In this document: positions 1-12,600 of the stretch, piece after piece | How the letters are laid out: each line of letters starts with the position of its first letter | Position numbering within the stretch: position 1 is the first letter of the stretch | Source: Apis mellifera | Taxonomy: Eukaryota > Arthropoda > Insecta > Hymenoptera > Apidae | Assembly (NCBI RefSeq): GCF_003254395.2 | Contig: NC_037648.1 | Span: forward strand, 13,020,330-13,084,329 | Length of the DNA stretch: 64,000 nt | Direction of reading: 5' to 3' | Position numbers and translations under genes: made by a program | Notes under the pieces: model-generated | The model's input: the letters and a program-made list of their open reading frames with translations, nothing else | The model's database searches: none | Told to the model about the DNA's origin: nothing

Positions 1-1997
1 AAGAAACATGTTTTGCGTAAATTTTGGAATTGTTCCAAAGGCAGAAGAAGAAGCGGTTATATACATGTGTGTAAATATTCAAAAGGTCCTCTATAAATCA
101 AAATTCGACGCGCTTTCTATTCGAACGAGAAGGATTCGCTTTAAAGCGAACGCGCTCTTTCACGAATATTTCTTTGGGAGAAAGTTCACCAAACTCTTTT
201 GTCCTTCTTTATAAAAAAAAAAGAAGAACTTCTCCGTGAACTTCTCTGTCGACAACTAAACTTCGAGAAATCGAGATTTCAATTGGAAAAGTAAATCTCT
301 CTCAACCTCGAAATCGAAACTCTCTCTCTCTTTCTTATATCGAGAAATCAAACAAATTTCAATCTCGTCGAATCACGAAACGAATTCGTAGATTTCCATG
401 ATATTTCGAAATTCCTCGCCCATAACACTAACTTAACTTCCAATTGCTCGAATGAAGAAATGCAATCTGTCATAGACGAGGAGAAACGTTACGTTGAGAT
501 TTACAACGCATTTTCGTTGAAAGGTGTTCGAAGAATAGAATAAGAGAGAGAGAGAGAGAGAGATTGATCCTCGAATCGAACGGAAATCGTTTTACCATGG
601 AGCAATGACACCTGGATCCGGATCCAACGGTGGTGGATCGATGGTAGGGAAGATTCCTCGCGGACTCGACGATCCGGCGACGATCTCGAGGTGGCACGAG
701 GATGGGTTCAAGGAGAGGTTACGATTGTAGAAAGCACGAAGGAGGAAGAAAAGAGCAGGAGAAAAAGGTCTGTGGGTCACTGTGCTATCCGATTACGTAA
801 TTGCCGTAATGTAACCTTCAGCGTTTGATACTCTTGTGCAAACCTCCTCCTGTCTTTTCTTTTCTCATTTTCCCAACCTTCTTTCTCCTCTCTTCTTCTT
901 TTTTTCTAAATGCAATTTAACAGGCGAGAGACAATTCTTATTAACTCGGCGATCTCGTGATTCCCACTTTTCTCATCCGACATTTCCAATTAACCGAAAA
1001 GTAAAAAAATTTGTCGTGCATCATTTCTCTCCTCAATTACTCCTCCTCAACCGATTATATTGCTATTAGTGATTGATTAACAACGAGAGAAAGAAACGAT
1101 GGAAGATAAATTCCCAACAGATCGAAATAGGAAAATAGAAAAATCGTCGACTTAATCATCGATTTCCTTCGAGCGATCGACGGATAAAAGAAGAAGAAAA
1201 AAGAAAGAAGGAAAGAAGAAACGAGACGAGCAACACAATTGATCAATCAACGACGATCGAAAGTGCGTAAAAGGCCAATGCGCGCAAGGCGCGGATGATG
1301 GAAAAAAAAAAGTCAGGCGAGGGATCAAGGTTCAAATCGACTTTCTCGATTATTTTTGTTACGCAGATAGGTCAGACGAGTTGGAGAAAAGGAAAAGCGA
1401 TAAAAATCGGGGAATTGAGAGAAGAATAAAGCAAGCGCGGGATTGAACCGCGAAAAACTGGTTTCCCCTCTATATATATATATATATATATTTATTCCGC
1501 CTCGGTGAACGTGTGCCTCCGTCGGCATTTCGCGTGCATCTCCCGTCAAGGACTCCGCTGGACTCCTCGCCACGCGTTTAGAAAATGCCGTTAGAGGATC
1601 CCTTCTGGATCCCCTCCCATCCCCCCCTCCCTCCTTGAGGCCAAGCCGCAGCTCGAGCAGCCGCCAATTTGCAATGAATTTGTAAAAACTTGCACGCGTA
1701 AACGTTCATCCATTCCTCGCTTCTTAATCTATTGTATTCTGGAAAGAAAAAGAAAATAATTTCCCTCCAAGATGATCCAAATGATTATCTCGAAATTCGA
1801 GAAATTTAGAATTGGACGAATTAAGTTTGAACCAAACGAAATTATAAATCTAAGAAAATTCTCTTTATTAATAAAACATCGTAAAACTTAATTTAATTTC
1901 ATCTAATATCGTAAAGAAAGATATCGTAGAGAAAGGAAAAAAATCGATTGTTTGGAATTTCAAAATTTTTCGCATCGCGAGAAAGAGAGAGACAGAT

Positions 1998-2003
<6 letters not shown>

Positions 2004-2050
<47 letters not shown>
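2004..2050. repeat. (GA)n microsatellite
   Basis: An almost pure GA dinucleotide tract of about 47 bases. It explains the serine/leucine-rich and arginine/glutamate-rich reading frames across it. Confidence 0.95.
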
Positions 2051-2052
<2 letters not shown>

Positions 2053-4840
2053 AAAGGTTCGAATGGACGCTTTGTTAAAAGCGGAGGACGATGACGCGCG
2101 CGCACAAAGAGTGCGCGAACAAAGGAATGATTCGCATTTTTACGAATACAGATAGGCGCTCGTTACTCACTCAATGTTACACGAGACCGGGTTTCTATCG
2201 ATCGCACGAAACTTCGACGGTCGGATTAAATAAGGAAATAAGCCAGTTCCTGGTCGTTAATCACACGAGGAACACGTGTCCACGTGCGTTACGTGTATTA
2301 CGATCCGTATTCGGCTCGTTTATCAGGAAAAACGAGGCTGGAGATTAATATATCTCGTCTCGCGAAATCTCTCTCTCTCTCTCTCTCTCTTTCTCGTCGA
2401 ATAACGGTAATTTCATTGTAAACTTGTATCTTCACTCGGGACGACGTTAAACGATGGATTCCATGCATCGATTTTCTCCCGTTTTCTCCGATATTTATTA
2501 TTACGTTTACGATCCTCCACACACGTTTCCTCGCCACACGCGTGAAAGTTCACCTTTGAAATATTTTTCAAGAAAGATAGAGAGAGAGGGAAGGAAAATA
2601 ATTCGAAAAAATGCAAGCGAAGAATTTTCGAATATATTATCGATCGAGATGGCGGTTGAATGGAAGAAGTGGTTCGTTCCTTTAACGTCACGAGCGTGTT
2701 GCGCTAATACGTTACGATGTACGCGATTCGATGCACGCTTTACGACCGCGTCTCTAACGAACAAAGTGGCTCGTGTAACTTTAACATCGCCGATAAATTC
2801 TCTCGAGAGGAGAATGTGTATATGAAAAAAATAAGAGCCGCCATTGCTTATTCCATCGGCAAACTGGGCCGCCCGTCAATACCTCTCCCGATAAAATTTT
2901 AACCACGCGCGACATTTTCTTCTTCGTTTTCTCTTCAAAAAGTAGGCATCGCGTTTGATATTTCCACAGGTAACGCCATCCGTGAAATATTTCTGAGATA
3001 ATAAGAAATTTCGTTTCCATCGGAAAAAAAGAAGAAAACGTTCGAAAGAAATGAGCTCTTTCCTATTACGTCTATTTCCAATGCTGCTTTGCCCTGTTTA
3101 GAACATCGCCAACAACTAGGATTTGTTAATTAGAGACATCTTTCGACACCATTCCTTAATGCGAAATATCGATTCGAATCTCATTGTTTTCCTTTTCCTT
3201 CTCCCCCCCTCTCTATACATCGAGATTAATATCATTGTTATCCTTCGTAATCTCGATTTCTCTTTCTCTCTCTCTCTCTTTATATATATATGTGTATATT
3301 TTTTTTCTTTTTTTTATCCTCGACGAGCGAATTGTTCGATTTATTTTCTTTTCTTTTTTTCGCAACAATTTATCCTAGGCATCTCGAACGATTGTACACG
3401 GTGTTATTAACCGTTATTATCCGCAACAGGTCCGAGTTATCTCGGGATTTATTGATCCTGGCACGAACGCCTCTCTCTAAATCCTCTTCGCGCACTTTTG
3501 TTCGACGTTTGTCCAAGGAACGTGTCGAGATAAAGAAACACACTGGTTCTGGTTCAGGACGTGTTATAAACGAGGGTATATACCGATCGATCTCGAATAC
3601 TTTCGCAACGAAATTGGGAACGGAATCATTTCGTACGTTTCCCTGCTGACGATTTCGCGAAACGTCGGCTATGTCGTTTGCTACGTCATCGACTATGACA
3701 CGACGAGTCTTTTCGTGCGAAACGTTTTCTCTGGAAAGTTTGAGAATTTTAGAAATTTTTCCTTAAACTTGTATCTTTGCTTAACTTAACGGGATCTTTC
3801 GAGTTATTTTTCAAAAGGAGAAGGGAAAGATAAAGCAAAGATGTTGAGTAATCTCTGTTGATTAATAATAAGCTCTTTTTAATCTTGTATCGTTTCTACT
3901 TTCATATTTTGCCAATAAGTCTTGACATGAAAGTTGCACTTGAAATTAATCAACCGAGACATTTTGCTCTCCGAAAAATTTCTTCAAACCATTCGAGAAA
4001 GATTAAATGACGTGCATAAAACGGATCGATCTTGAACTCAAGTATCAGAAAAATTTCACGAGACATCGATCAATTCTCTTCTCGTTAAAAAATTCCGTCC
4101 TTCGTTCTGCCCTCCTCCTCCTCCTATCCTCTTTCCACAGAGTCCTTCGTTTTTTTAAATCGAACTCGATCGATAATAACCGGCCCCTGTCCTCTGTTCG
4201 CGAAAAGTGGAATCAATATGAATTGCGCGGCGAATCGCAGGTATGCAGGTTGCGACGATCTAACGCAATAGCGCTATTGAACGACGTCGATAACCTTTTA
4301 CCGCGTATACCGCAAATTTATTAACCACCCGGTACATCTCGGCCTAGCTCCCCGGAATATAAACGCGTTGCGTAAAACGCGCTGACAGCCGGACAGAGGG
4401 TCCGGAGTGCTGGACGTGGAAAGGGATGGGAGAATGAAAAATGAGAATTATTTGGCGAGCAGCTTTAAAACCACGCGAATAATTCACGCGGCATCGAGGT
4501 CGTATAAAATGGAAAAATAAAGAATGAAAAAAAAAATTTCTGTGGAAATTTTTGAAGCTGGAAATTCGCGCGGATGGGATGACGAATGCACGATTCCATA
4601 AGAGTGCGTTTAAAATTTTTGACGTATTTTTTCTTTTTCTCTTCTATAATTGTTTCTGGGCTTCTTTAATTTTTTAATAAACAGGAAATTCCATTGTAGT
4701 TGTTGACGATCCATGATTCTAGAGATTATGTATTTGAGATTAATTTGGAATTTTTTTCTTTTTCGCTATTAACTATTTTTCTTGAAAATTTAATTTTTTT
4801 TTTTTCCTCTTTGAAGAACATCGAAAGGAGGATGGGGATT

Positions 4841-4843
<3 letters not shown>

Positions 4844-4888
<45 letters not shown>
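4844..4888. repeat. (TA)n microsatellite
   Basis: A pure TA dinucleotide tract of about 45 bases in intergenic DNA. It is likely length-polymorphic. Confidence 0.95.
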
Positions 4889-4891
<3 letters not shown>

Positions 4892-6509
4892 AGAGATATC
4901 GAGGCGTGTATTTGTATTTTTTAATGAAGTTCTGGGATCGTGATTGGCAGAAATTGAATGAGAAATATCTCTGATAATATAATATACCGAAGAATAATGG
5001 AAAATATTTTAAAGGCGTATGGATCGATAATTCGATTTATGACAGGTGTTATCTCAGCAAAACTAAAATTCATAAAGGAAGAGCTGTGACATTTAAGAAG
5101 GCAGAAAAGAAAGTAGAAAAAGAAGTCGTTTCGGAGAGCATGTTTTCAATAAGATTGAAAACGCGAATGTAGAGAAAGTAACTGTTAATTAATCTTTATT
5201 CATCTGACTATTAATTGATTTACTTTACGCGCGTATTTTGCATTACTCGTGTAACGAAACGTTAAACGTGATTCCTTAGAAATTGAATATCAATATAGAA
5301 TTTATGATTGGTTGAACCAACGTTGAATTGGAAGAACGGCCGATGCAATATTTTAAACATTCGAGAGTATGTGCGTGTATAAATAAATTAAAATATTTGA
5401 ACGAAGTTGTTATAAAATATTAAAGAAAAAAAAAATATCTAAAAAAATATTTAAAGCATTTAAACATTCAATAAAATTTCCAATAGTATTGAAAAAAAAA
5501 AAAAAGAAAAGAAAAAATATTGCATTAAAACAAATTTCTCCTTCTATTTTGAAACGATTATTACCATGACAACAATGGAAAATATAATTGTTTGTAAATA
5601 CAGGATGATAATTTCACAACGTTAATCCATAGAATATTATTAATATGCGTTATTAATAACAACAATTATAGAAAATACCAAACAGGATAGAATCAACATG
5701 AATAATTATTGTTTCGACATCGTTGATTATCGCTTATTTTTCCTAAATATAGAGGAGAGACAAACTCGAAATTCGTTTTACAAAATTGATTTTACATTGG
5801 GAGCAGAGAAAAAGGTTCAAGGTTTCAAGCATACGACGGCCATGCGACAAAAGCGCGGTGTGGAGCAGTTTTCGTGGAAAGTTACTCGACCACGACGATA
5901 CTTTCGAGTTTTACAACCACTTGTGATCCATTTTTCCTCTACTCCCTTTTAGAACCGGCACAAAATTCCGTTTTCACTTCCATCCGCTCGAAAAAAATAA
6001 ACTTATCCATTTTCCTTGCAATCGTTGATTAATTCACGATTCGAAGAATTCGATTGTTCAACTCGTCACCTGAAAGAAGAAAAAAATTCACTGTATATAT
6101 ATTTACAGAGAATGAATTCTGAATATCTATCATAACTCTACTCCCCTCTATCACATTACCAATCCCTCGTCCTCCAGCTGCATCCGCCCAACTTTCTTCT
6201 TTCTCCCTTCCTTAAAAAAAAAAGAAACGAAACAAAATCAAAGGCGAGAAGGAGGATCAGGAAATTCAACGAGCACGCCATCATCGAATATTGAGATACA
6301 AAACATCCACTTCGAAAATGGAGAAATGGTCGGGGGAGGGGAGGGAAGCTCGAGAATGGAATTCCACCTCTCCTCCAAACGTCTTTCCACGTAACAGAGA
6401 ACGGAAGGAACGGACCCCCTGGTCGTTCTCCAGCCAGTTTTACGACGTGGAAAAGGTGGCAGCACCATCCGGATGGTGAAAGTCCTTCGACGAAGAGGAA
6501 GGAGTGGTG

Positions 6510-6572
6510 GTGCACATATAGAGGGGCGAGAGGGCGCGGCTTGTCCAGACGCTCTTTGTCCCGACAACGACG
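6510..6572 (+). promoter_or_regulatory. Candidate core promoter and 5' UTR of the chitin deacetylase gene
   Basis: A TATA-like word (catataga) lies at about 6515-6522, some 50 bases before the first in-frame ATG at 6573. Transcription would then start near 6540-6550 and give a very short 5' UTR. No strong initiator motif was recognised. The placement is inference from spacing only. An extra upstream non-coding exon would make this call wrong. Confidence 0.3.
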
Positions 6573-6648
6573 ATGACGGCGACCACCACGACGGCCACCA
6601 TGTCGCCGAGGTTCCTGCTCCTTCTTGGATCCCTATTTCTGCTTGCCG
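6573..6648 (+). CDS. CDA2: CDA2 exon 1, signal peptide
   Basis: The exon encodes a Thr-rich start followed by a hydrophobic leucine-rich stretch (MSPRFLLLLGSLFLL), which is a classic secretory leader. It ends with a consensus gtgagt donor at 6649 after one base of an Ala codon. Two in-frame ATGs, at 6573 and 6600, are both in acceptable context (A at -3). The second places the hydrophobic core nearer the N-terminus. Which one is used cannot be decided from sequence alone. Confidence 0.85.
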
Positions 6649-9600
6649 GTGAGTACGCTGCTCTTCCTTTAGGCCGCGTTTCCATATCGATTCTCGAGGA
6701 GATAATAAGAAGTATTTCGAGTTTGGACCAGTTTTTTGGATTTGTTATTTGAAGAAATTTTAGAGATTAGAGTTTAGGGGAGGGGGTGTTTGGATTCGTG
6801 TTAATTTTAGATAATTATTTTTGAGAGAGTTTCTTTCTCAAAGTTGAGGGATAATTTTTATGATTGTTTCATTGATTTAGTTAGTTGTGAAAGTTTGTAA
6901 ACGAGAGAGGATATTTGTGATGATAAATAATGATTTCTCGTCGAAGAGAAACATTACTTGGAAATCTATCGTTCCGATTCTGTAAACGCAGGTGAAAGTT
7001 GTTTTCGAGTTGTTGAACAAAGTTTCCTTCTCGTATCGAACGAGTTTTCACTGCAACTACAACTTTCTGAAGGATTCTTCGGATCTCTATCGGATGATTC
7101 ATCGTGTCTCAAATTCAAAATAGTCGGAAAAATTAAAACGAAAGTTGTAAACTTTAACAACGAGAAACGTCGAGGCACGAGGCGATGAATGTTCTGGTGA
7201 CTTCAACGATTGATGCCGCGACAAGGCATCGCGATCTCGCCAATCCAACGACGTCTACGTCTTCAATCTTTACTCGAAATTTACTTTTTCCAAGAAGCTT
7301 GACAAATATTCGACGAGCATCTCGTTCGATTGAAAAGTTTATTATTTACTTAATAAAATAAAGTTGGAAAAAGGAAATTCGTCTCTCTAACGTATAATAA
7401 AATTCACAGCACTCGTGGAACGTGAAAGTTTTGACGAGTCGTCCGGAAGTGGCGTCGATCACGATTCACAACGTATCGTAAATGAACGAGAAGGGACTAT
7501 CGTTCGTTTCGATGAGGAACGTGAGATGGAGAGAACCTACTTTGGAGAACCACTGTCGCTTCCCTTTCCTCCTCCTCCTCTACTGCTTCGTTGCCCTGAC
7601 ATTTCCAAGACTTTCTACTTCTACGAGGGTTCACCGACCCCGTCGTGTTCGGTTTACGATCTCCAGAGATCGTGGCGTCGCGACATTTTCCACGGACAAT
7701 CTTAGCAATGCCAATCTGCATCTTTTTTTATTCAAATGTCACGTTCGATGTCAATTCGTTCTCCTCTTCTTCTTCTTCTTCTTCGATTGCCAATTCAATC
7801 GAGGACATCGATGGGGAAGGAATCTTGATTTTTCTTGATCTTCTGCTTTCGATCTGAGAAATTAGAAAAGTTTTATCAAGTTTTTTTCTCTTTTCGAGGA
7901 ATAATATTTTTTGTATGTTTGATCGAGAGGAAAAGAAGAAGATGGATTATTCTGTTTGGTAATATTTTCATATAAGAAAATAAAAAAAATTGCAAAATTA
8001 CTGTTTAGTAACGTATCGTGAATCTAGAGTCGTTAGATTATTTTATGAAACGAAAGCATAGAAGGATGTTGAAAAGTTGCGTTAGAGATTGTGCTGATGG
8101 ATCGAGAGTCGGTTTATGTAATCGATGATAGAAAGTAATACGTAATTGTCAGTAATGTCTTTTTTACTTTCCAAGATTTTCGTTTTGTTCCATTATTTCT
8201 TCTCTTTTTTTTTTCCAGTTGCATCATTCAACTTCGAATTACTTTTCTCAAATTTATTAATATTACTGATCGATTATTAATCTAACGTCGTGTTCAAATT
8301 TTCAGCAACACAAGTCAGAGCACAGGACGAGGAGGGCGCCGATGGGATCGACGCGAATGCCGAAGAGTTGTGCCAAGATAGGCCAGGGGACGAGTATTTC
8401 CGGTTGAACGTCGACGGGGACTGTCGCGATGTCGTAAGGTAATTTACCTCGCTGAATTACCAATAAAAACTCAACGTGTCAACCGTTTCGTGTCGCCATC
8501 TGTCGTCATTCCATCGTCGAACGTTGAAAAACGACTTTTGAAAGATTCAATGATTCTTCGAAATAAAACGAGATTAAAAGAATCGCGTCATCGTCCAAAA
8601 ATAAGTCCAACGAGCATTTCCGATCGAAGATGTGAACGATCGACTTTTTTTAATCGCATCATCGTCCAAAAATATCGAAATTTTTTTCCAAGAAACATTT
8701 TTTCGATCGTACGAATCGATTCTGCAACGAGTAGAAATCTCGAAGTTAAAAAAAAATGGCGATTTATGCGAAGGATCAAACGTTGAATTCCTTCGGTTCC
8801 TTCGCGATCGAATTCCGCGTTGGAAGGTTCAAGGTGAGCCTGATATTAGATATAGGACTCGCCTTCCACGCGATGACGACAGACGGTGTATCCTGACTCA
8901 CGAACGAATGGGCAAAGTATTCCATCGTCAAGGACATGCAAAAATATCTCGGGAGCAGGAATCCTGCAGATCCTGTTGCAGAATGTCACGCGTTTTCGAA
9001 CAAGTCGACGAGTTTCCTCAACTATGATTGTAACAATTTTATCCCAACTTGTTAATTTTTACTAGTTTTAAAATTTCTCTCAGGATTCAACAATTGGAAA
9101 AGATTGGATATTAATGAATGATAATTTGATTTGACAATTTTATTGAATAATACCTGAAATTAAAATAATAATGTATAATATTGAAAAATTGTTTTAAATT
9201 TAAAATATTAAAAATGAATATAATTGCAAATTAAATTATATGAAAAAATTTATTTCCTTAAATATTTAATTTATTCTTTCCTTAAATATAAATTTCTCGA
9301 GATAATTTCCATCCAGCTTATGATTCTTAACCTCTTTTAATTAGAACGTGTCTTGAGATGATGTATCATGATGGCGAGCAGAAATTACCAAGTATCCAAA
9401 ATCTGGAAGAAGAATAACAATTTGCAAATATCAAACATGTAAAAAAAAATATATATATATATATAAAATTGAATCACAGATGCGACAAAGCAAGCGAGAT
9501 TGGCGTGACCAGGTTGGCAACAGTCCGATGTCCGACAGGTCTGGCGTTCGACATTGAGAGGCAAACGTGCGACTGGAAGACGAACGTGAAGAATTGCGAC

Positions 9601-12600
9601 CAACTCGAGAGTAAGCGATACATACAGATTTCTATTTGATTAAACGGCATCCCCTTTGTTTTCTGTCCGACACGCACAGGTGCACGAAATCCGGCCTGAA
9701 GCAAATCACGTGCCCCAGCGGGTTGGCCTTTGATTTGGACAAACAGACCTGTGACTGGAAGGGCAAAGTCACCAACTGTGACAAGCTCGAGAGTAAGTCG
9801 ATGTATCGACCAGGGTGAGCCGGTGTACTCTGTCTCCATTTCCGTCGTGCTCTTTCCAAGGAATGCGTTCCATGCGATCTTTCGTTCCTTTTGTGAAATC
9901 AATATCTCTGAAAAGAGAAACAGATGTAAGACACAAATGTCGGATTCTTTTTGAAATTGCTTTAAACTGTTTTCGATGTCGATGTTATACGAGAAGCGAT
10001 AAGAGACAACTTCTCGTCTCTTTTGTTCATTAAGAAAGGAATTTGAATTTTTCCGTCTTGAAAGAAGACAGATTTCTTTTGAAAAGAATAAAATAAAATA
10101 TAACGCACGTTCATGGAAAGAACATCTTATTGAGAAGATTGTTTTCATTCGTTCTCTTATATCGAGAATGATGAAAAATTCTTTAAAAAATATACGGAGA
10201 AGCCCGGCTCTTTCGTAGACTCGCAACGTAGCACGCACCATTCGTAAGGTAGTAATACTAACGCACAATTATCCTTACGCACTTTTAAGATTCATCCACG
10301 ATACTTCTCGTCTCCAAAAATCCAATCAGAAATCACGTACACATGTATATTTCTCTTAAATTTTATTTTTAGGTTAGGTTCATTACCTTCACACTGTTGC
10401 ACTTAATTATCAAACGATTCTCTTGTATTTATTTAAATTAAAATAAGAAATTCGTGTCTAACTACCAGACAAACAAAATTCCAATTATTATTATTATAGT
10501 TATCTCGAAATACGTTCAATGGAATCTAATTTCCTGTACTTTCTAAAGTCACGCAAAAGCGATCAGTTTTGCGATTTTAATTCGATATTTTTCCACTCGT
10601 GCATATCTTTGAGTTACGTGAGTTTAAATAACGTTCTACGTATATACGTTCGCCGAGTGAAAACGCACGATCATTACAAACACGAGACCACTTTCGAGAC
10701 GTAATCTCCAGTTCAGCCACTTTCGATTCGTTGCCGAGAGAGACTGGTTTCGATTTTGAGCGAAAGTGGAGACGAGAAGCTCGTGCCTCGAGCGTTCTAA
10801 CCTAGTTTTTCGAGACTATCGATGTTCTCTTCCTGCCAGATTCACGCAATTCTCTCGATTCATGTTGCACCACTAATACCCGTGAAAACTCTGCCTCGCT
10901 TTTTTCCCCCTCATCTCTTGTCAATTCGATTCGCTTCTTAAGCGATTTTTAATTAACATTCCGCGTCCTTGTCGTTTCGAGAGATTGAATTCCTGAGATT
11001 GAATTACAGGTTATAAAAAGCCGACGAAAAACTTGAATTTTCTTGTTACTCGAATATTATAGAATGAAAATTGAAGGATTATCTATAATAATTATAAAAT
11101 ATCAACATCGATTAAAATCTATGCAACTAAATACGTAATCGCGAATAAAGTTATTCTACGCCTCGATACGTCTCTCGAAATCGATTCTCGATGCAATTTT
11201 TCAGCTTTGTTGTAGAATTCACTCTAACACACTCTTGTTCACCTGTACATATCAACACTTCACATATTTATTCATATATTCGCATAAATATATACAACAA
11301 ACACAATTCTTTCTCCTCGCGATCGCTCCAGGTACGAGGTAGCACGTTCTCAATTGCTGATATCTTTTTCTTCTACCTCTGTCTGTCTCGCAATACGAGT
11401 ATACGCACACATTCTACCTTTTTCTCTCTTTATCTTTTCTCTATATCTGTCTCTGTCTCTCTCGCTCTGTTTGTCCATATCCAGATCGGTTTCGCTTCGA
11501 CGATCTGGCCTCCTTATAACGGCTCCTTCGTTATTTTAGTCGACTCGTTCGCTTTTATCGAACTCGAAACTCGCGCGAGGAATCGCCGCGAATCGATCTC
11601 ATTAATTTCTCTCTCCTTCTTTCTCTATCTCACAGAATAATTAATATCATCTCATTCTCGTTTAAAGTGACATTTTGTAGCTGTTTTATCTTCTTCTCTT
11701 CTTCTTTTTCTTTTCCTTCTTTTTCTTGCGCTGACCGCCATTATTTCACCGTCACTTCAGTTGTGTGCTTGTTACATTCGAGTTCTGTTCCTTCGTTTTC
11801 GTTTCGAACGAAGGACTTGCGTGTTTTTTTTGAGTGCTTCTCGTGAGACCTTCTGATCTGATTTAATCTCGCGAAAAAAGGAATACAATTGGCCAAAAAA
11901 GAGAATTTCAACGATTCGATGCAGTTTGAATATCAATGTTGATGGCATTGGTCAAAAGAGAATTTTATAGGTTAGCTTTTGTTCTTTTTTAATTTTTTCG
12001 TTCTTGAAATTGTTTAATATACGCAATGCTATACTTAGAAAAGACAAATTCGTTGTTTATTAATTATTTCGTAAAGATAAATTTACTTATTTTCTCTTCT
12101 TTGTAATTTGGCCCTGACAGGGTTAATCGCGTAACGCACAAAGAAATATTGAAATATTGAAATTTTCTATTTATGATACACCGTGAATTATCGATCTATT
12201 TACTTTACAGTCGATTAATTTTTGCGTATAGCCTCATTCAAGTATTTTGCCTTTTGAACGTCAATGATCGTAACAATAAATCATTGCGTCATAAATTGAT
12301 TAAAAATGACCGATTTTTAAAGCCGATTTTTAAATAATTTCGAGAAAAATGAAATAAATTTTTAAATGTAAAAGGTGCACGAGAAAAGGAAGAAAATGGC
12401 AAAGTTTGCTTTCATTTTTCTTTTTCGACAAAGATATATCCACGAAGATATTCCTTTTACGTATCGATGCATTGCTTGAAAGCGTAACGCCGCAAATGAA
12501 ATTAAATCAGACCAGTCTCATGTATTCGTGATTTTTTCTTTCTTTATCTCTCTTTCTCTCTCTCTCTCTCTTTCTTTCTCTTTCTCCCCTCTTTTGCTCA

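Larger units (their letters stand above)
1..6500. other. Intergenic region upstream of the chitin deacetylase gene
   Basis: I see no supportable gene here. Open frames are short, overlap on both strands and are dominated by low-complexity residues from CT/GA tracts. Simple repeats lie at about 543-562 (GA), 1470-1491 (TA), 2004-2050 (GA), 2368-2390 (TC), 3261-3280 (CT) and 4844-4888 (TA). More GC-rich, CpG-rich patches at about 2090-2300 and 4190-4420 stand out from the AT-rich surroundings and could be regulatory, but nothing in them identifies a factor. The stretch may include distal promoter sequence of the gene starting at 6573. Confidence 0.6.

Noticed and set aside
1436..1452. A tRNA T-arm-like hairpin on the minus strand (cgcggttcaatcccgcg), resembling a pol III B box.
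   Set aside because: No matching acceptor stem, anticodon arm or A box is found at the right distance. A 5-bp hairpin alone is not enough.
2454..2825. A 123-codon plus-strand frame upstream of CDA2.
   Set aside because: No domain, low-complexity parts, overlapped by equally long frames on the other strand, and no codon-usage shift toward the GC-rich pattern of real exons here.
9474..10268. A 264-codon open frame on the minus strand across exons 3a and 3b and the following intron.
   Set aside because: It is antisense to well-supported exons, contains no recognisable domain, and its openness is a by-product of base composition.
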